Origin: Chryseolinea sp.
Lineage (GTDB): Bacteria; Bacteroidota; Bacteroidia; Cytophagales; Cyclobacteriaceae
Direction: 5' to 3'
NCBI GenBank assembly: GCA_025923195.1
Contig: JAICGJ010000003.1
Coordinates: forward strand, 1-64,000
DNA: 64,000 nucleotides
In this document: one piece after another, positions 26,884-34,773 of the stretch
Layout: the number at the start of each line of letters is the position of its first letter
Numbering within the stretch: the first letter of the stretch is position 1
Notes under the pieces: generated by a model
Seen by the model: the letters and a program-made list of their open reading frames with translations, nothing else
The model's database searches: none
What the model was told of the DNA's origin: nothing
Translations under genes and position numbers: made by a program

Positions 26884-28356
26884 TTAGTTTTCTACCCACC
26901 AGAGTTTTGTTTTCATGTTGTCAGGACCACCGTTCAAATCATCTGTTGACGCAACCTTTGCAGCGTTCAGGGAATATTCGGTTGACGGATACACAAGTCT
27001 GGTTGGCAACACACCGTCGTTTTGAAATTTTGCTTGCGGATCTGGTGCAGGCATAATGGGATAGCCCGTCCTGCGGAACTCAGTCCATGCTTCTATTCCT
27101 TGACCAAACAGTGCGATCCATTTTTGTGTCATTATATTCTCCTTTGACACAGGTCCTAGCTGTTCAACATATCCTGCAGGAACGGCAAGCCCATACTGAT
27201 CGAATCCAGCGGCAATTCCCTCCTGGAATAAAGCTTCAGAGTCGCCCGCAATATTGCCTTCCAGCGCCGCCTCAGCTTTGATAAACAGAAGCTCAGCATA
27301 CGTCATCAAGACTGCAGGTGACGTTGCCTGTGCGAAGATCGCCGGGTTAATTACGGCACTGTATCCTAGATACTTCGTTGCGATTTCACCAGGCAATCCG
27401 TTGGGATGACCCGAAATGACACCTCCTGAAAGACTACCGGGCACAGCATATACCTCGAGCCTGGGGTCGCTAAGGCTCTTAAGTTTATCAACTAAAGTGC
27501 TGCTGATATTCCAATCCGTGCGGCCCTGCTGAATTAGGATATCATGCCATGGATTATTAGTGGGGACAGCGCCATATTTGAGCTGCGCGATCTCGCTCTT
27601 GTCATCAATCATCGGAAAGGTCGTGGGATCATCAAGCATAGCTTGCATTTCCACTGAAGAAGAGCTTATGAGATGGGCCTGGCGATTGAGTAATTTAAAC
27701 CGAAGTGAATTAAAAAATTTCTTCCACAGGATTATCTTTCCTGAGAACATGATATCTCCTTTTATTGGCGGTCCGGCAGGATCGAGCATTTCGTTTGCAA
27801 TTCTCAGTTCTTCAATGATCCCGCCATATATAGTTTCCTGTGAATCATAAGCTGGTGAAAAGACTGGTTCGTCGGCTGTACCTGCCAGCGCCTCCGAATA
27901 TGGAACGGCTCCCCATATATCGGTAAGGAGGGAAAATGACCAGGCGCGCATTCCTCTTCCAATGCCTTCGTAATTTGCGTTAGGATCGTCTGAAGCGGGG
28001 CCGGAATTTTCAATGATCTTCTGATAGTTGATCAATCCTTCAGCATAAAATACTTCCCAATTCTTTATGTTTACCGAGGGTTGCACATTGTAGTTATCAC
28101 CTTCATTTTCATAGATATTTCTCGTCAGGTATCCGGCCCATGACATTGCATGATCGAAGTTGATCCGTTCGTTTCTAACCTTGTTGCCCCAATAGTTGTC
28201 GATGGAGGACTGCAACGCCTGGGGTAACAGGTATTGAGAACCTACTTCGAGGGGCTTATTAGGGTTCTGATTAGTCTCCTCAAAATCGTTGGTACATGAC
28301 CCCGTCACAAAAGATGCTGCCAGGGTTATGAGGTAAAGTTTTATAGATAATTTCAT
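26884..28356 (-). CDS. SusD/RagB-family nutrient-binding outer-membrane lipoprotein
   Basis: A 490-residue SusD-like protein. Its signal ends in FVTGSC (Cys20) followed by TNDFEETNQNPNKP, typical of the SusD-like_2 group. The helical TPR-like core includes RGMRAWSFSLLTDIWGAVPY, a family hallmark, and the C-terminal half contains TYAELLFIKAEAALEGN and EAWTEFRRTGYP. SusD proteins form the lid over the SusC pore and capture oligosaccharide, peptide or other polymers at the cell surface. The gene is 12 bp after susC and 12 bp before the small lipoprotein. No glycosidase or sulfatase lies in the operon, so the ligand is not indicated and may be peptide-like rather than glycan. Confidence 0.95.
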   Translation of the reverse strand: MKLSIKLYLITLAASFVTGSCTNDFEETNQNPNKPLEVGSQYLLPQALQSSIDNYWGNKVRNERINFDHAMSWAGYLTRNIYENEGDNYNVQPSVNIKNWEVFYAEGLINYQKIIENSGPASDDPNANYEGIGRGMRAWSFSLLTDIWGAVPYSEALAGTADEPVFSPAYDSQETIYGGIIEELRIANEMLDPAGPPIKGDIMFSGKIILWKKFFNSLRFKLLNRQAHLISSSSVEMQAMLDDPTTFPMIDDKSEIAQLKYGAVPTNNPWHDILIQQGRTDWNISSTLVDKLKSLSDPRLEVYAVPGSLSGGVISGHPNGLPGEIATKYLGYSAVINPAIFAQATSPAVLMTYAELLFIKAEAALEGNIAGDSEALFQEGIAAGFDQYGLAVPAGYVEQLGPVSKENIMTQKWIALFGQGIEAWTEFRRTGYPIMPAPDPQAKFQNDGVLPTRLVYPSTEYSLNAAKVASTDDLNGGPDNMKTKLWWVEN

Positions 28357-28368
28357 AAAGAGTCCCTT

Positions 28369-31300
28369 TTAAAATTTAACATTTACGCTAAAACCAACGC
28401 TTCTTGTACTTGGCAACTGGCCGCTGTTAAAGCCGAGATCGGCGCTGCTGATTTCCGGATCAATATGTCTTGCATTCTTATGGAAGATGGCCAGGTTCCT
28501 GCCGATTGCGGACACGGTGACTGACTCAAGGAAGTTTTTCTCAAACCACTTACCGGGTAGCCTATAGGTGATGGTCGCCTCACGCAGCTTGACATAACTG
28601 CCATCCATGACAGCAGCTTCATGATACTGCCGGCCGCTGTAATAGGTCATGAAGGTGCGGGTCGAGGCGACAACGTCGTTGGGAACGTAATTCGGCGACT
28701 CTGATGAACCAATATTTTTTACACCTAGACCAATGACTCCCTCTTCCCTTCCTTCCAGACTTTCTTCCAAAACCCCATTCTGCCTTCCCAGGCTGCTCCC
28801 CATGTCATAGATATTGCCGCCCTGCTTGATATCGACCAGGGCGCTGACCGTTACACCTTTGAAAGTTATTGCATTAAGAATTCCGCCAGTCCAGTCGGGC
28901 GTTATGTTCCCTATTACATGCTGGCCGGGAAGATTATAAGGATATCCGTTTCTAAATATCAGTTGTCCATCCTCTGTTCTTGCAAGCTTGTTGCCATAGA
29001 GGTTACCATACGGCTGACCTACACGCGCTTCCAGAGAAGCGCCGCGCTGTGTCCACAATATAAGGGAATTCAAACCCGACGCCAGTTCGACAACTTCGTT
29101 TTTGTTTTTCGCGAAATTCAGGCTTGCGTCCCAGGTAAGTCCATTACCCAATTTTATGATCGTTCCGCTAAGAGAAATTTCCACACCTTTGTTCGTTATC
29201 TTGCCGGCATTTAAGATCCGTCCCGTGTAGCCGCCACTCCTGGAAATATCTACGGCTAAGATCTGGTCCTTGGTAGACTGATCATAATAGGTCACATCCA
29301 GTCCAAGTCTTCCTCCGAAGAAACGGATATCAGCGCCCAGTTCCATGCCCGTCGTAATTTCCGGTTTGAGGTCAGCATTTGCGATCTGAGAGCTCTCCGA
29401 GAATTTCGGTACACTTCCATTCCATAATCCCTTCGGGCTATATACCTGTTGCAATTGATAAGGCGCGCCATCGCTTCCCACCTGAGCCCAGCTTCCCCGC
29501 AGCTTCATGAAGGAGAGTGCGCTGTTAAATAGCGAAGGCACCATATCAGACACCACAGCGCTCAAGGCAGCCGACGGATAGAAGTAAGAATTATTTTGCT
29601 TTGGAAGTGTACTTGACCAGTCGTTTCTTCCCGTCAGGTCAAGAAAAATAAAATTTTTGTATCCGAGCGTAACCGCACCGAATAAGCTGTTCATTTCCGA
29701 TTCTAAAATGGAACTTTCATTAAGGTTCGGGCTTGCATTATTTCCTAAGTTATATACCCGGTCAATAGTGAGTTCGTTAACTCTGGTATAGTTGCTCTTG
29801 AAATAGTTTTTCCTGTTTATTCCTCCCAACTGCACAACTAGTGAAATGTCTTTGAATTGCTTATCTGCCTTCACAATAAAGTCAGAGTTGGTTTCCTGGT
29901 TCCGCAGCACCTCTTCGCTGTAACGGCCGGCACGGAATGAGCCCCCCTTTGTACGGGCAAAACGATCAACCACTATTCGAGTATCCGTCCATAAATCGGT
30001 GCCTGACCGCGCCAAAACGCTTAACCAATCCGTTAGTTGATAGCTTATCGCTACATTCCCAAGAAACCGGTCTTTTTCGTTAGGTTGAACCAAGACCTCC
30101 TGTTCAAAATATGGGTTGCTAAAAAAAGTATGCTGCCAGTTTGGTGGTTCCGTATCACCGGCCGGTTGAATGTGCACACTTTCGTAATCCCTGTAGTTCT
30201 TCAGTTGTGTAAAATTGACATGACGATGATGCCAGACGAAATTGCTTGAACTCGAAAAGGCCCGATTATCGGATCCTGATTTAATGTACTCTCCCGAAAC
30301 AACTACTTTTAATTTATCAGTAAAATTGTAGGAGGCATTCAGCCTGAAATTGTTCCGGTAGTAATCGTTGTTGTAAACAATACCATCCTGCTTGAGCTGC
30401 CCCGCGGAGAACCGGAAAGAACCGACATCATTGTTTCCCGTGATGGATACGTTGGTGCCAAGCGTTTTGCCAGTTTCCCACCACTGCTCCCAATTGTCAG
30501 GTTCTGGAACCAACGGCGCTGTTTCAGTACCCGACCACCAATGGCGGACGAGGCGACCATCCATTGGCGATCCCCAGCTTTCATCTGTACCAGCGCTGCC
30601 TTTAAAACCATCGACTGTACCGCTCCACCCGTCAGCATACCAGGTTAAGTAACCGGATCCTCCACCATAAACGTTTTGAAATTTCGGCTTGACCAAAGGT
30701 TCTTCGAAAGTAGCGCTGAAATTCACTTCAGCACCAATACCTTTGCTTGCGCCTGATCCTGTTTTAGTGGTCACCAGAATAACGCCATTTGCAGCGCGAG
30801 AGCCATACAACGCAGCCGCCGAGGGACCCTTCAAAATACTGACGCTGGCAATGTTGTTGGGATCAATCTCTGAGATACCTCCGCCGTATTGCTGATTTTG
30901 CTTTCGGTTGTAATTGCCATCGTTTCTGGTGGCGTCCTCGCTCGAGGTCAGATTTCGTGAGTTGACCGTTTGTGCGATAGGTACTCCATCAACTACAACG
31001 AGAGGCTGGTTATTTCCTCCAACGGACGAGAAACCGCGCAATACAAACTCCGGGCTTCCGCCTGGTATTGAATTGGTGGACACCTGGAGGCCCGCGACTT
31101 TACCCGATAAATTATTTACAACGCTGGATGTGGGTGCCCTGGAGATCTCGTCTCCGTTGACTTCCTGCACGGCATATCCCAACGCTTTCTTTTCTCGCTC
31201 TAGCCCAAAGGCGGTAACAACCAGTTCAGAAAGTTGTTGTATATCGGTCTCCATATCAACATCTATTACAGATTGATTACCGATCAATACTTCCTTGGGT

Positions 31301-31563
31301 GACATCCCGATAAAAGTAAATATCAAGGTCTCACCGGCCTCTGGTACCGTAATAGAATAACTGCCATTGCCATCCGTAATGGTACCAACTGTGGTACCCT
31401 TGACGACGATGTTGACGCCTGCTACAACAGACTTGTCTTCAGTGGACTTTACACTTCCAGTAATGACGCGTTCCTGAGCAAGAACTTGGGCACTCAGCAA
31501 GCAGCAAACAACTGCGCAATAAATAGGAATGCTGAGACAGGATTGGGTAAAACATCTCTTCAT
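28369..31563 (-). CDS. SusC/RagA-family TonB-linked outer-membrane receptor
   Basis: A 1064-residue TonB-dependent transporter. Following the signal peptide (ending LSAQVLAQ) comes the N-terminal carboxypeptidase-regulatory-like domain (RVITGSVKSTEDKSVVAGVN), then the TonB box region ELVVTAFGLEREKKALGYA, the plug (LSGKVAGLQVS; LRGFSSVGGNNQPLVVVDGV; VSILKGPSAAALYGSRAANG) and a 22-strand barrel ending in GFSVNVKF with the terminal Phe expected for BAM insertion. It imports the ligand captured by the adjacent SusD using TonB energy. There is no FecR/anti-sigma extension and no ECF sigma or hybrid two-component gene nearby, so regulation is not evident from the context. First gene of the three-gene operon. 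Confidence 0.96.
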   Translation of the reverse strand: MKRCFTQSCLSIPIYCAVVCCLLSAQVLAQERVITGSVKSTEDKSVVAGVNIVVKGTTVGTITDGNGSYSITVPEAGETLIFTFIGMSPKEVLIGNQSVIDVDMETDIQQLSELVVTAFGLEREKKALGYAVQEVNGDEISRAPTSSVVNNLSGKVAGLQVSTNSIPGGSPEFVLRGFSSVGGNNQPLVVVDGVPIAQTVNSRNLTSSEDATRNDGNYNRKQNQQYGGGISEIDPNNIASVSILKGPSAAALYGSRAANGVILVTTKTGSGASKGIGAEVNFSATFEEPLVKPKFQNVYGGGSGYLTWYADGWSGTVDGFKGSAGTDESWGSPMDGRLVRHWWSGTETAPLVPEPDNWEQWWETGKTLGTNVSITGNNDVGSFRFSAGQLKQDGIVYNNDYYRNNFRLNASYNFTDKLKVVVSGEYIKSGSDNRAFSSSSNFVWHHRHVNFTQLKNYRDYESVHIQPAGDTEPPNWQHTFFSNPYFEQEVLVQPNEKDRFLGNVAISYQLTDWLSVLARSGTDLWTDTRIVVDRFARTKGGSFRAGRYSEEVLRNQETNSDFIVKADKQFKDISLVVQLGGINRKNYFKSNYTRVNELTIDRVYNLGNNASPNLNESSILESEMNSLFGAVTLGYKNFIFLDLTGRNDWSSTLPKQNNSYFYPSAALSAVVSDMVPSLFNSALSFMKLRGSWAQVGSDGAPYQLQQVYSPKGLWNGSVPKFSESSQIANADLKPEITTGMELGADIRFFGGRLGLDVTYYDQSTKDQILAVDISRSGGYTGRILNAGKITNKGVEISLSGTIIKLGNGLTWDASLNFAKNKNEVVELASGLNSLILWTQRGASLEARVGQPYGNLYGNKLARTEDGQLIFRNGYPYNLPGQHVIGNITPDWTGGILNAITFKGVTVSALVDIKQGGNIYDMGSSLGRQNGVLEESLEGREEGVIGLGVKNIGSSESPNYVPNDVVASTRTFMTYYSGRQYHEAAVMDGSYVKLREATITYRLPGKWFEKNFLESVTVSAIGRNLAIFHKNARHIDPEISSADLGFNSGQLPSTRSVGFSVNVKF

Positions 31564-32116
31564 AGGGTATATGTTTAGGTTAATAAAAACCTGTGTGTTG
31601 AAACAATACCCTAACCCGATTTAAGATCTTGACAAAATATTGTTTTGATCTCGTACTGTTTTCGCAATAAATCTATATGCTTAATTCGTGTTTTGCAGAA
31701 TATTGTAATGAAATACAGGAATTTGACGTGGAACACGTTTGAAATAAAAATTTTCCGAAAAGGTTTGCTGTGATGCAATTTCAGACAGTGTGACGTCGCA
31801 CCCGTGTGAACACCTTTTTGAAAACGTTATATGAAATGCATCTCCTCTCTAAAAGAAAATTAACGTTCCGTCATGGACTTGTAAGGTGCAATGAGGTAAG
31901 CCGCTCCAAGATATCTGAACCATAAAAAATTGCCCCCTTCTTACATCGAACGGATCCTGTGAGCAAATCCGCAAAGTGATATTTAAAGAACCAAACGGCG
32001 ACCCAAAATCAGTCAAAAGAAGCAAGGGTGATCCATGAGTCATTGATACAACTCTATAGCTACCTGCTAGAAATAGAATACGGAGCCGCCAGAACATCAA
32101 GTCTGCATTTGGCCTT
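31564..32116. other. Intergenic region upstream of susC
   Basis: 553 bp with no supported gene. It contains the palindrome GTGTGACGTCGCAC (31788-31801), a candidate operator about 225 bp ahead of susC. The track ORF 31849..32100 (minus) has no recognisable composition or domain. A short plus-strand stretch near 31970-32030 is open but is interrupted by stops. Confidence 0.45.
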
Positions 32117-32569
32117 TTAGAGTAAGCCGACCTGGACCTCCGTTACGTTCGCGTCAGGATTGTAAAAGTCTGCGTTGATGTAAATCTCCCTGTTATTTGC
32201 CGATGATTCTAGCTTATGCTTGCTGATAAATTGCATTATTTTATTATACATAGATGGCAATTCATCCCAACCACCCTCATGAATGAGGGATACGCATTTG
32301 AACGGCTGTGTTCTCTTAAAATGAAATTGTCCATCATAACCCGGCAGCACGTCTGAAACAGGCAAGGCAATTTCCAGAAAAAACGATTTGTTCGTATCGC
32401 CGGAAAATCCGTAGTAATGCCAATGCAGCGGACCGGTAATATGCAGGTTGTGCGTAACTGCTTCCCGATAAACCTCTTTCGCCTTGGGAAGAAAATCAAC
32501 CAGATTGCTGAGCGTCGCCTCCGTGCGGTAATAAACGAAATTAATGGGTTTTACTTCTTTGACTTGCAT
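32117..32569 (-). CDS. GyrI-like small-molecule-binding domain protein
   Basis: The track ORF starts at 32608; I prefer the Met at 32569 (MQVKEVKPINFVYYRTEATL), where the domain begins, giving 150 residues. The sequence fits the GyrI-like / SOUL-type effector-binding fold (two beta-alpha-beta-beta repeats: PINFVYYRTEATLSNLVDFL and FKCVSLIHEGGWDELPSMYN). It lacks a DNA-binding domain, so it is a stand-alone binder or a hydrolase-like member of the family; some members hydrolyse or sequester cytotoxic compounds. It follows DoxX on the same strand with a 128 bp gap and may belong to the same redox or xenobiotic response group. Confidence 0.72.
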   Translation of the reverse strand: MQVKEVKPINFVYYRTEATLSNLVDFLPKAKEVYREAVTHNLHITGPLHWHYYGFSGDTNKSFFLEIALPVSDVLPGYDGQFHFKRTQPFKCVSLIHEGGWDELPSMYNKIMQFISKHKLESSANNREIYINADFYNPDANVTEVQVGLL

Positions 32570-32697
32570 AGCGATTGTTTTTTTTTCGCTAATCAAAGTA
32601 AGATGCATGACAGCCTTGTGTCAGCAGAATCCAACACTGAGAAATTATTAACTGAAGAAGCAGCAATCCCCACATTAAGAAGATTGCTGCATCCCTT

Positions 32698-33105
32698 TTA
32701 TACGCTCGCAAAAGCTTTTGGCTTTAGCAAAGGCTTATAATAATCTCGATAGGCCCAAGAAACATAAATGTGTAGTACCAGGATTGCCACGCTCATCAGG
32801 GGATTGTCCGTCAAAAAAACATGAAACATGAAAATATTAATACTTATTGGCATAAGGACAACCAATGCGAGCGGAACAAACGCTCCTGTCAGAAGCGCGA
32901 TTGCCAGAACAATTTCAATTGCCTTTAGGAAAGGGAAAAAGTATCCTGACAAGAATAAACCCGTGGTGAAACTTTCAGCGGCGCCACCTGTCTGCGGGGG
33001 TGTAGGCAGAAACTGGAAAAAGAAATTCAAACCAAAAACGAGAAAAATCAGGCCGAGGAAAACTCTGGCACCTGCTACTGTGATAGTTTTAATTTTGTGC
33101 GACAT
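32698..33105 (-). CDS. DoxX-family membrane protein
   Basis: A 135-residue protein with four predicted membrane helices, matching DoxX in size and pattern (ARVFLGLIFLVFGLNFFFQF; FLKAIEIVLAIALLTGAFVP; SVAILVLHIYVSWAYRDYYK). DoxX-family proteins occur in quinone-linked and oxidative-stress membrane complexes, though biochemical roles are poorly defined. It starts 26 bp after the stop of the old yellow enzyme on the same strand, so the two are very probably co-transcribed, suggesting a shared role in coping with electrophiles or quinones. Confidence 0.85.
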   Translation of the reverse strand: MSHKIKTITVAGARVFLGLIFLVFGLNFFFQFLPTPPQTGGAAESFTTGLFLSGYFFPFLKAIEIVLAIALLTGAFVPLALVVLMPISINIFMFHVFLTDNPLMSVAILVLHIYVSWAYRDYYKPLLKPKAFASV

Positions 33106-33131
33106 AAATGACTGCGTATGATTTGTTTTTA

Positions 33132-34235
33132 TTAAGCTGTGACCGCTTCGTCTTCAAATACCGGATAGTCGGTAAATCCCTTTTCACCAGGTGTATACAG
33201 CGTGCTGGCGTCGAGTCTGATGTTGAGCGGGAGTCCCTTTTGAAACCGATGAACCAAGTCGGGATTTGTTATGAAGGGTTTGCCGAATCCAACGAGATCT
33301 GTGAGATTCGCCGCCAAGTGTTGCTCGGCTTTTTCAAGATTGTATCCACCTGTCAGAATAATTGAATTATTAAAGGTCGAGCGGATCTTTTGTTTCAAGT
33401 ACAGTGGAACATGAGCTCCTCCGTCTGCGGTGTGATCGACCAAATGCATGTATATAAGTCCCAGTTTATTTAATTGTTCTGCCAAGAATGTATAGGTCGT
33501 ATCGATCTCTGGATAATGCGGCATGTCATTGTACACACCATAGGGGGAAATGCGTACACCAGTTCTATCTTTTCCAATTGCATCGCTTACGCCACGCGTG
33601 ACGTCAAGAACAAAACGCGTTCTGTTTTCCACATTCCCGCCATAGTTGTCTGTCCGTTGGTTAGAATGCGGAGATAGAAATTGCTCGAGCAAATATCCGT
33701 TCGCAGCATGTAGTTCTACCCCATCAAATCCTGCGGTTATTGCATTGATGGCAGCCTGAACAAACTCTTCTTGGGTGGCCCTCAGTTCCGACGCGGATAA
33801 CGCTTGGGGTACCGGAAGTTCTTGATACCCTTCCGCATCGGTCCACATTTGACCTTTTGCCTGTATGGCTGACGGTGCCACCACGCGGCCATCTTCGGGA
33901 AGATTATTGACGTGACTGATTCGACCTGTATGCATTAACTGGACAAAGATCTTTCCCCCATTTTCGTGCACGCTATCTGTGACTTGTTTCCAGGCTGCAA
34001 CTTGTTGAGGTGAGAAAATACCGGGGATTCGCGCATAGCCCAACCCGTTAGGAGAGGGCGAGACGCCTTCCGTAACAATGAGCCCTGCTGATGCGCGTTG
34101 CCCATAATATTTGGCCATGATCTGATTGGGGATATTGTCGATGGCACGGCTCCGTGTCATCGGGGCCATTGCGATCCGGTTCGATAGTTTTACAGATCCC
34201 AAATCATGTGTTGTGAATAAGGTGTTGGTCTTCAT
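33132..34235 (-). CDS. Old yellow enzyme family ene-reductase (NemA-like)
   Basis: A 367-residue FMN TIM-barrel oxidoreductase of full family length. Visible features are the N-terminal LSNRIAMAPMTRSRA (FMN-contacting loop with the Thr typical of classical OYEs), QLMHTGRISHVNNLP, FDGVELHAANGYLLEQFLSP with the family signature, NRTRFVLDVT, and DLVGFGKPFITNPDLV at the C-terminus. It reduces activated C=C bonds of enals, enones, quinones, nitrate esters or maleimides with NAD(P)H. It is preceded by an ArsR-type regulator on the same strand, and a direct repeat lies just before the start. This suggests induction by electrophiles, by analogy with the nemRA and yqiG systems. Confidence 0.93.
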   Translation of the reverse strand: MKTNTLFTTHDLGSVKLSNRIAMAPMTRSRAIDNIPNQIMAKYYGQRASAGLIVTEGVSPSPNGLGYARIPGIFSPQQVAAWKQVTDSVHENGGKIFVQLMHTGRISHVNNLPEDGRVVAPSAIQAKGQMWTDAEGYQELPVPQALSASELRATQEEFVQAAINAITAGFDGVELHAANGYLLEQFLSPHSNQRTDNYGGNVENRTRFVLDVTRGVSDAIGKDRTGVRISPYGVYNDMPHYPEIDTTYTFLAEQLNKLGLIYMHLVDHTADGGAHVPLYLKQKIRSTFNNSIILTGGYNLEKAEQHLAANLTDLVGFGKPFITNPDLVHRFQKGLPLNIRLDASTLYTPGEKGFTDYPVFEDEAVTA

Positions 34236-34254
34236 AGAATTATATTTATTTAGT

Positions 34255-34283
34255 TATATATTTAAATGTATCTATATATTTAA
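34255..34283 (-). promoter_or_regulatory. Candidate operator: AT-rich direct repeat before the ene-reductase
   Basis: TATATATTTAA occurs twice (34255-34265 and 34273-34283), 18 bp from start to start, within 20-50 bp of the ene-reductase start codon. The position suits a promoter-overlapping binding site for the adjacent ArsR regulator, although ArsR sites are usually inverted rather than direct repeats and the AT content raises the chance level. Confidence 0.4.
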
Positions 34284-34390
34284 GCGCGATTTTCCCTCGC
34301 AAATGCACTTTTTACATAATTATAAGTCTGTAGGAGTGCTAAAAGTTCATCGATTCATTTAAATTTTTCGATGTATTTCTTAAAAAAATT

Positions 34391-34678
34391 TTAAGAACCT
34401 CTGAATTGCGAACCTATCGTAGAAGTATAATCCTTCAATAGCTGCTCATTCAGCGTATATTTATGGTTCCTCCCCTCTTTTTCAGGTTCAATAATACCCG
34501 CCTCTATCAAGATTTTGATATGATGGCTAATTGAGGGCTGCGTTAAATCGATCACGCCCTGAATTTCAGAACATTGCCCTGATCCTCCTTTTTTCGAAAT
34601 ATGGTGCAATATTTTCAGTCGATTTGAGTCGCCAAGAGCCTTAGAAATTTTCTCTATTTGTTTTAACGAAAGCACCAT
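34391..34678 (-). CDS. ArsR-family winged-helix transcriptional regulator
   Basis: A 95-residue single-domain winged helix-turn-helix. KISKALGDSNRLKILHHISK is the usual ArsR start, LTQPSISHHIKILIEAGIIE is the recognition helix, and KEGRNHKYTLNEQLL is the wing. It does not have the ELCVCD metal site of ArsR/SmtB. Its only cysteine is in GSGQCSEIQ, at the position where metal-type members keep their thiols, so a one-cysteine redox or electrophile switch is possible. It lies 155 bp before the ene-reductase on the same strand, whose promoter region carries a direct repeat. Control of the ene-reductase and DoxX by this protein is inference. Confidence 0.88.
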   Translation of the reverse strand: MVLSLKQIEKISKALGDSNRLKILHHISKKGGSGQCSEIQGVIDLTQPSISHHIKILIEAGIIEPEKEGRNHKYTLNEQLLKDYTSTIGSQFRGS

Positions 34679-34773
34679 AACATATTGAAGAACGTAAATG
34701 TATTAATCTTGGCCTATTACGCAAAAGAAATAAAAAAAGTTGCACAGAATAGACGGTCAGGCCAGTTCTGCAA

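Noticed and set aside
31849-32100. 83-residue minus-strand ORF in the susC upstream region
   Set aside because: No domain, no signal or membrane logic, unusual composition and it sits alone in a promoter region; considered a chance ORF.
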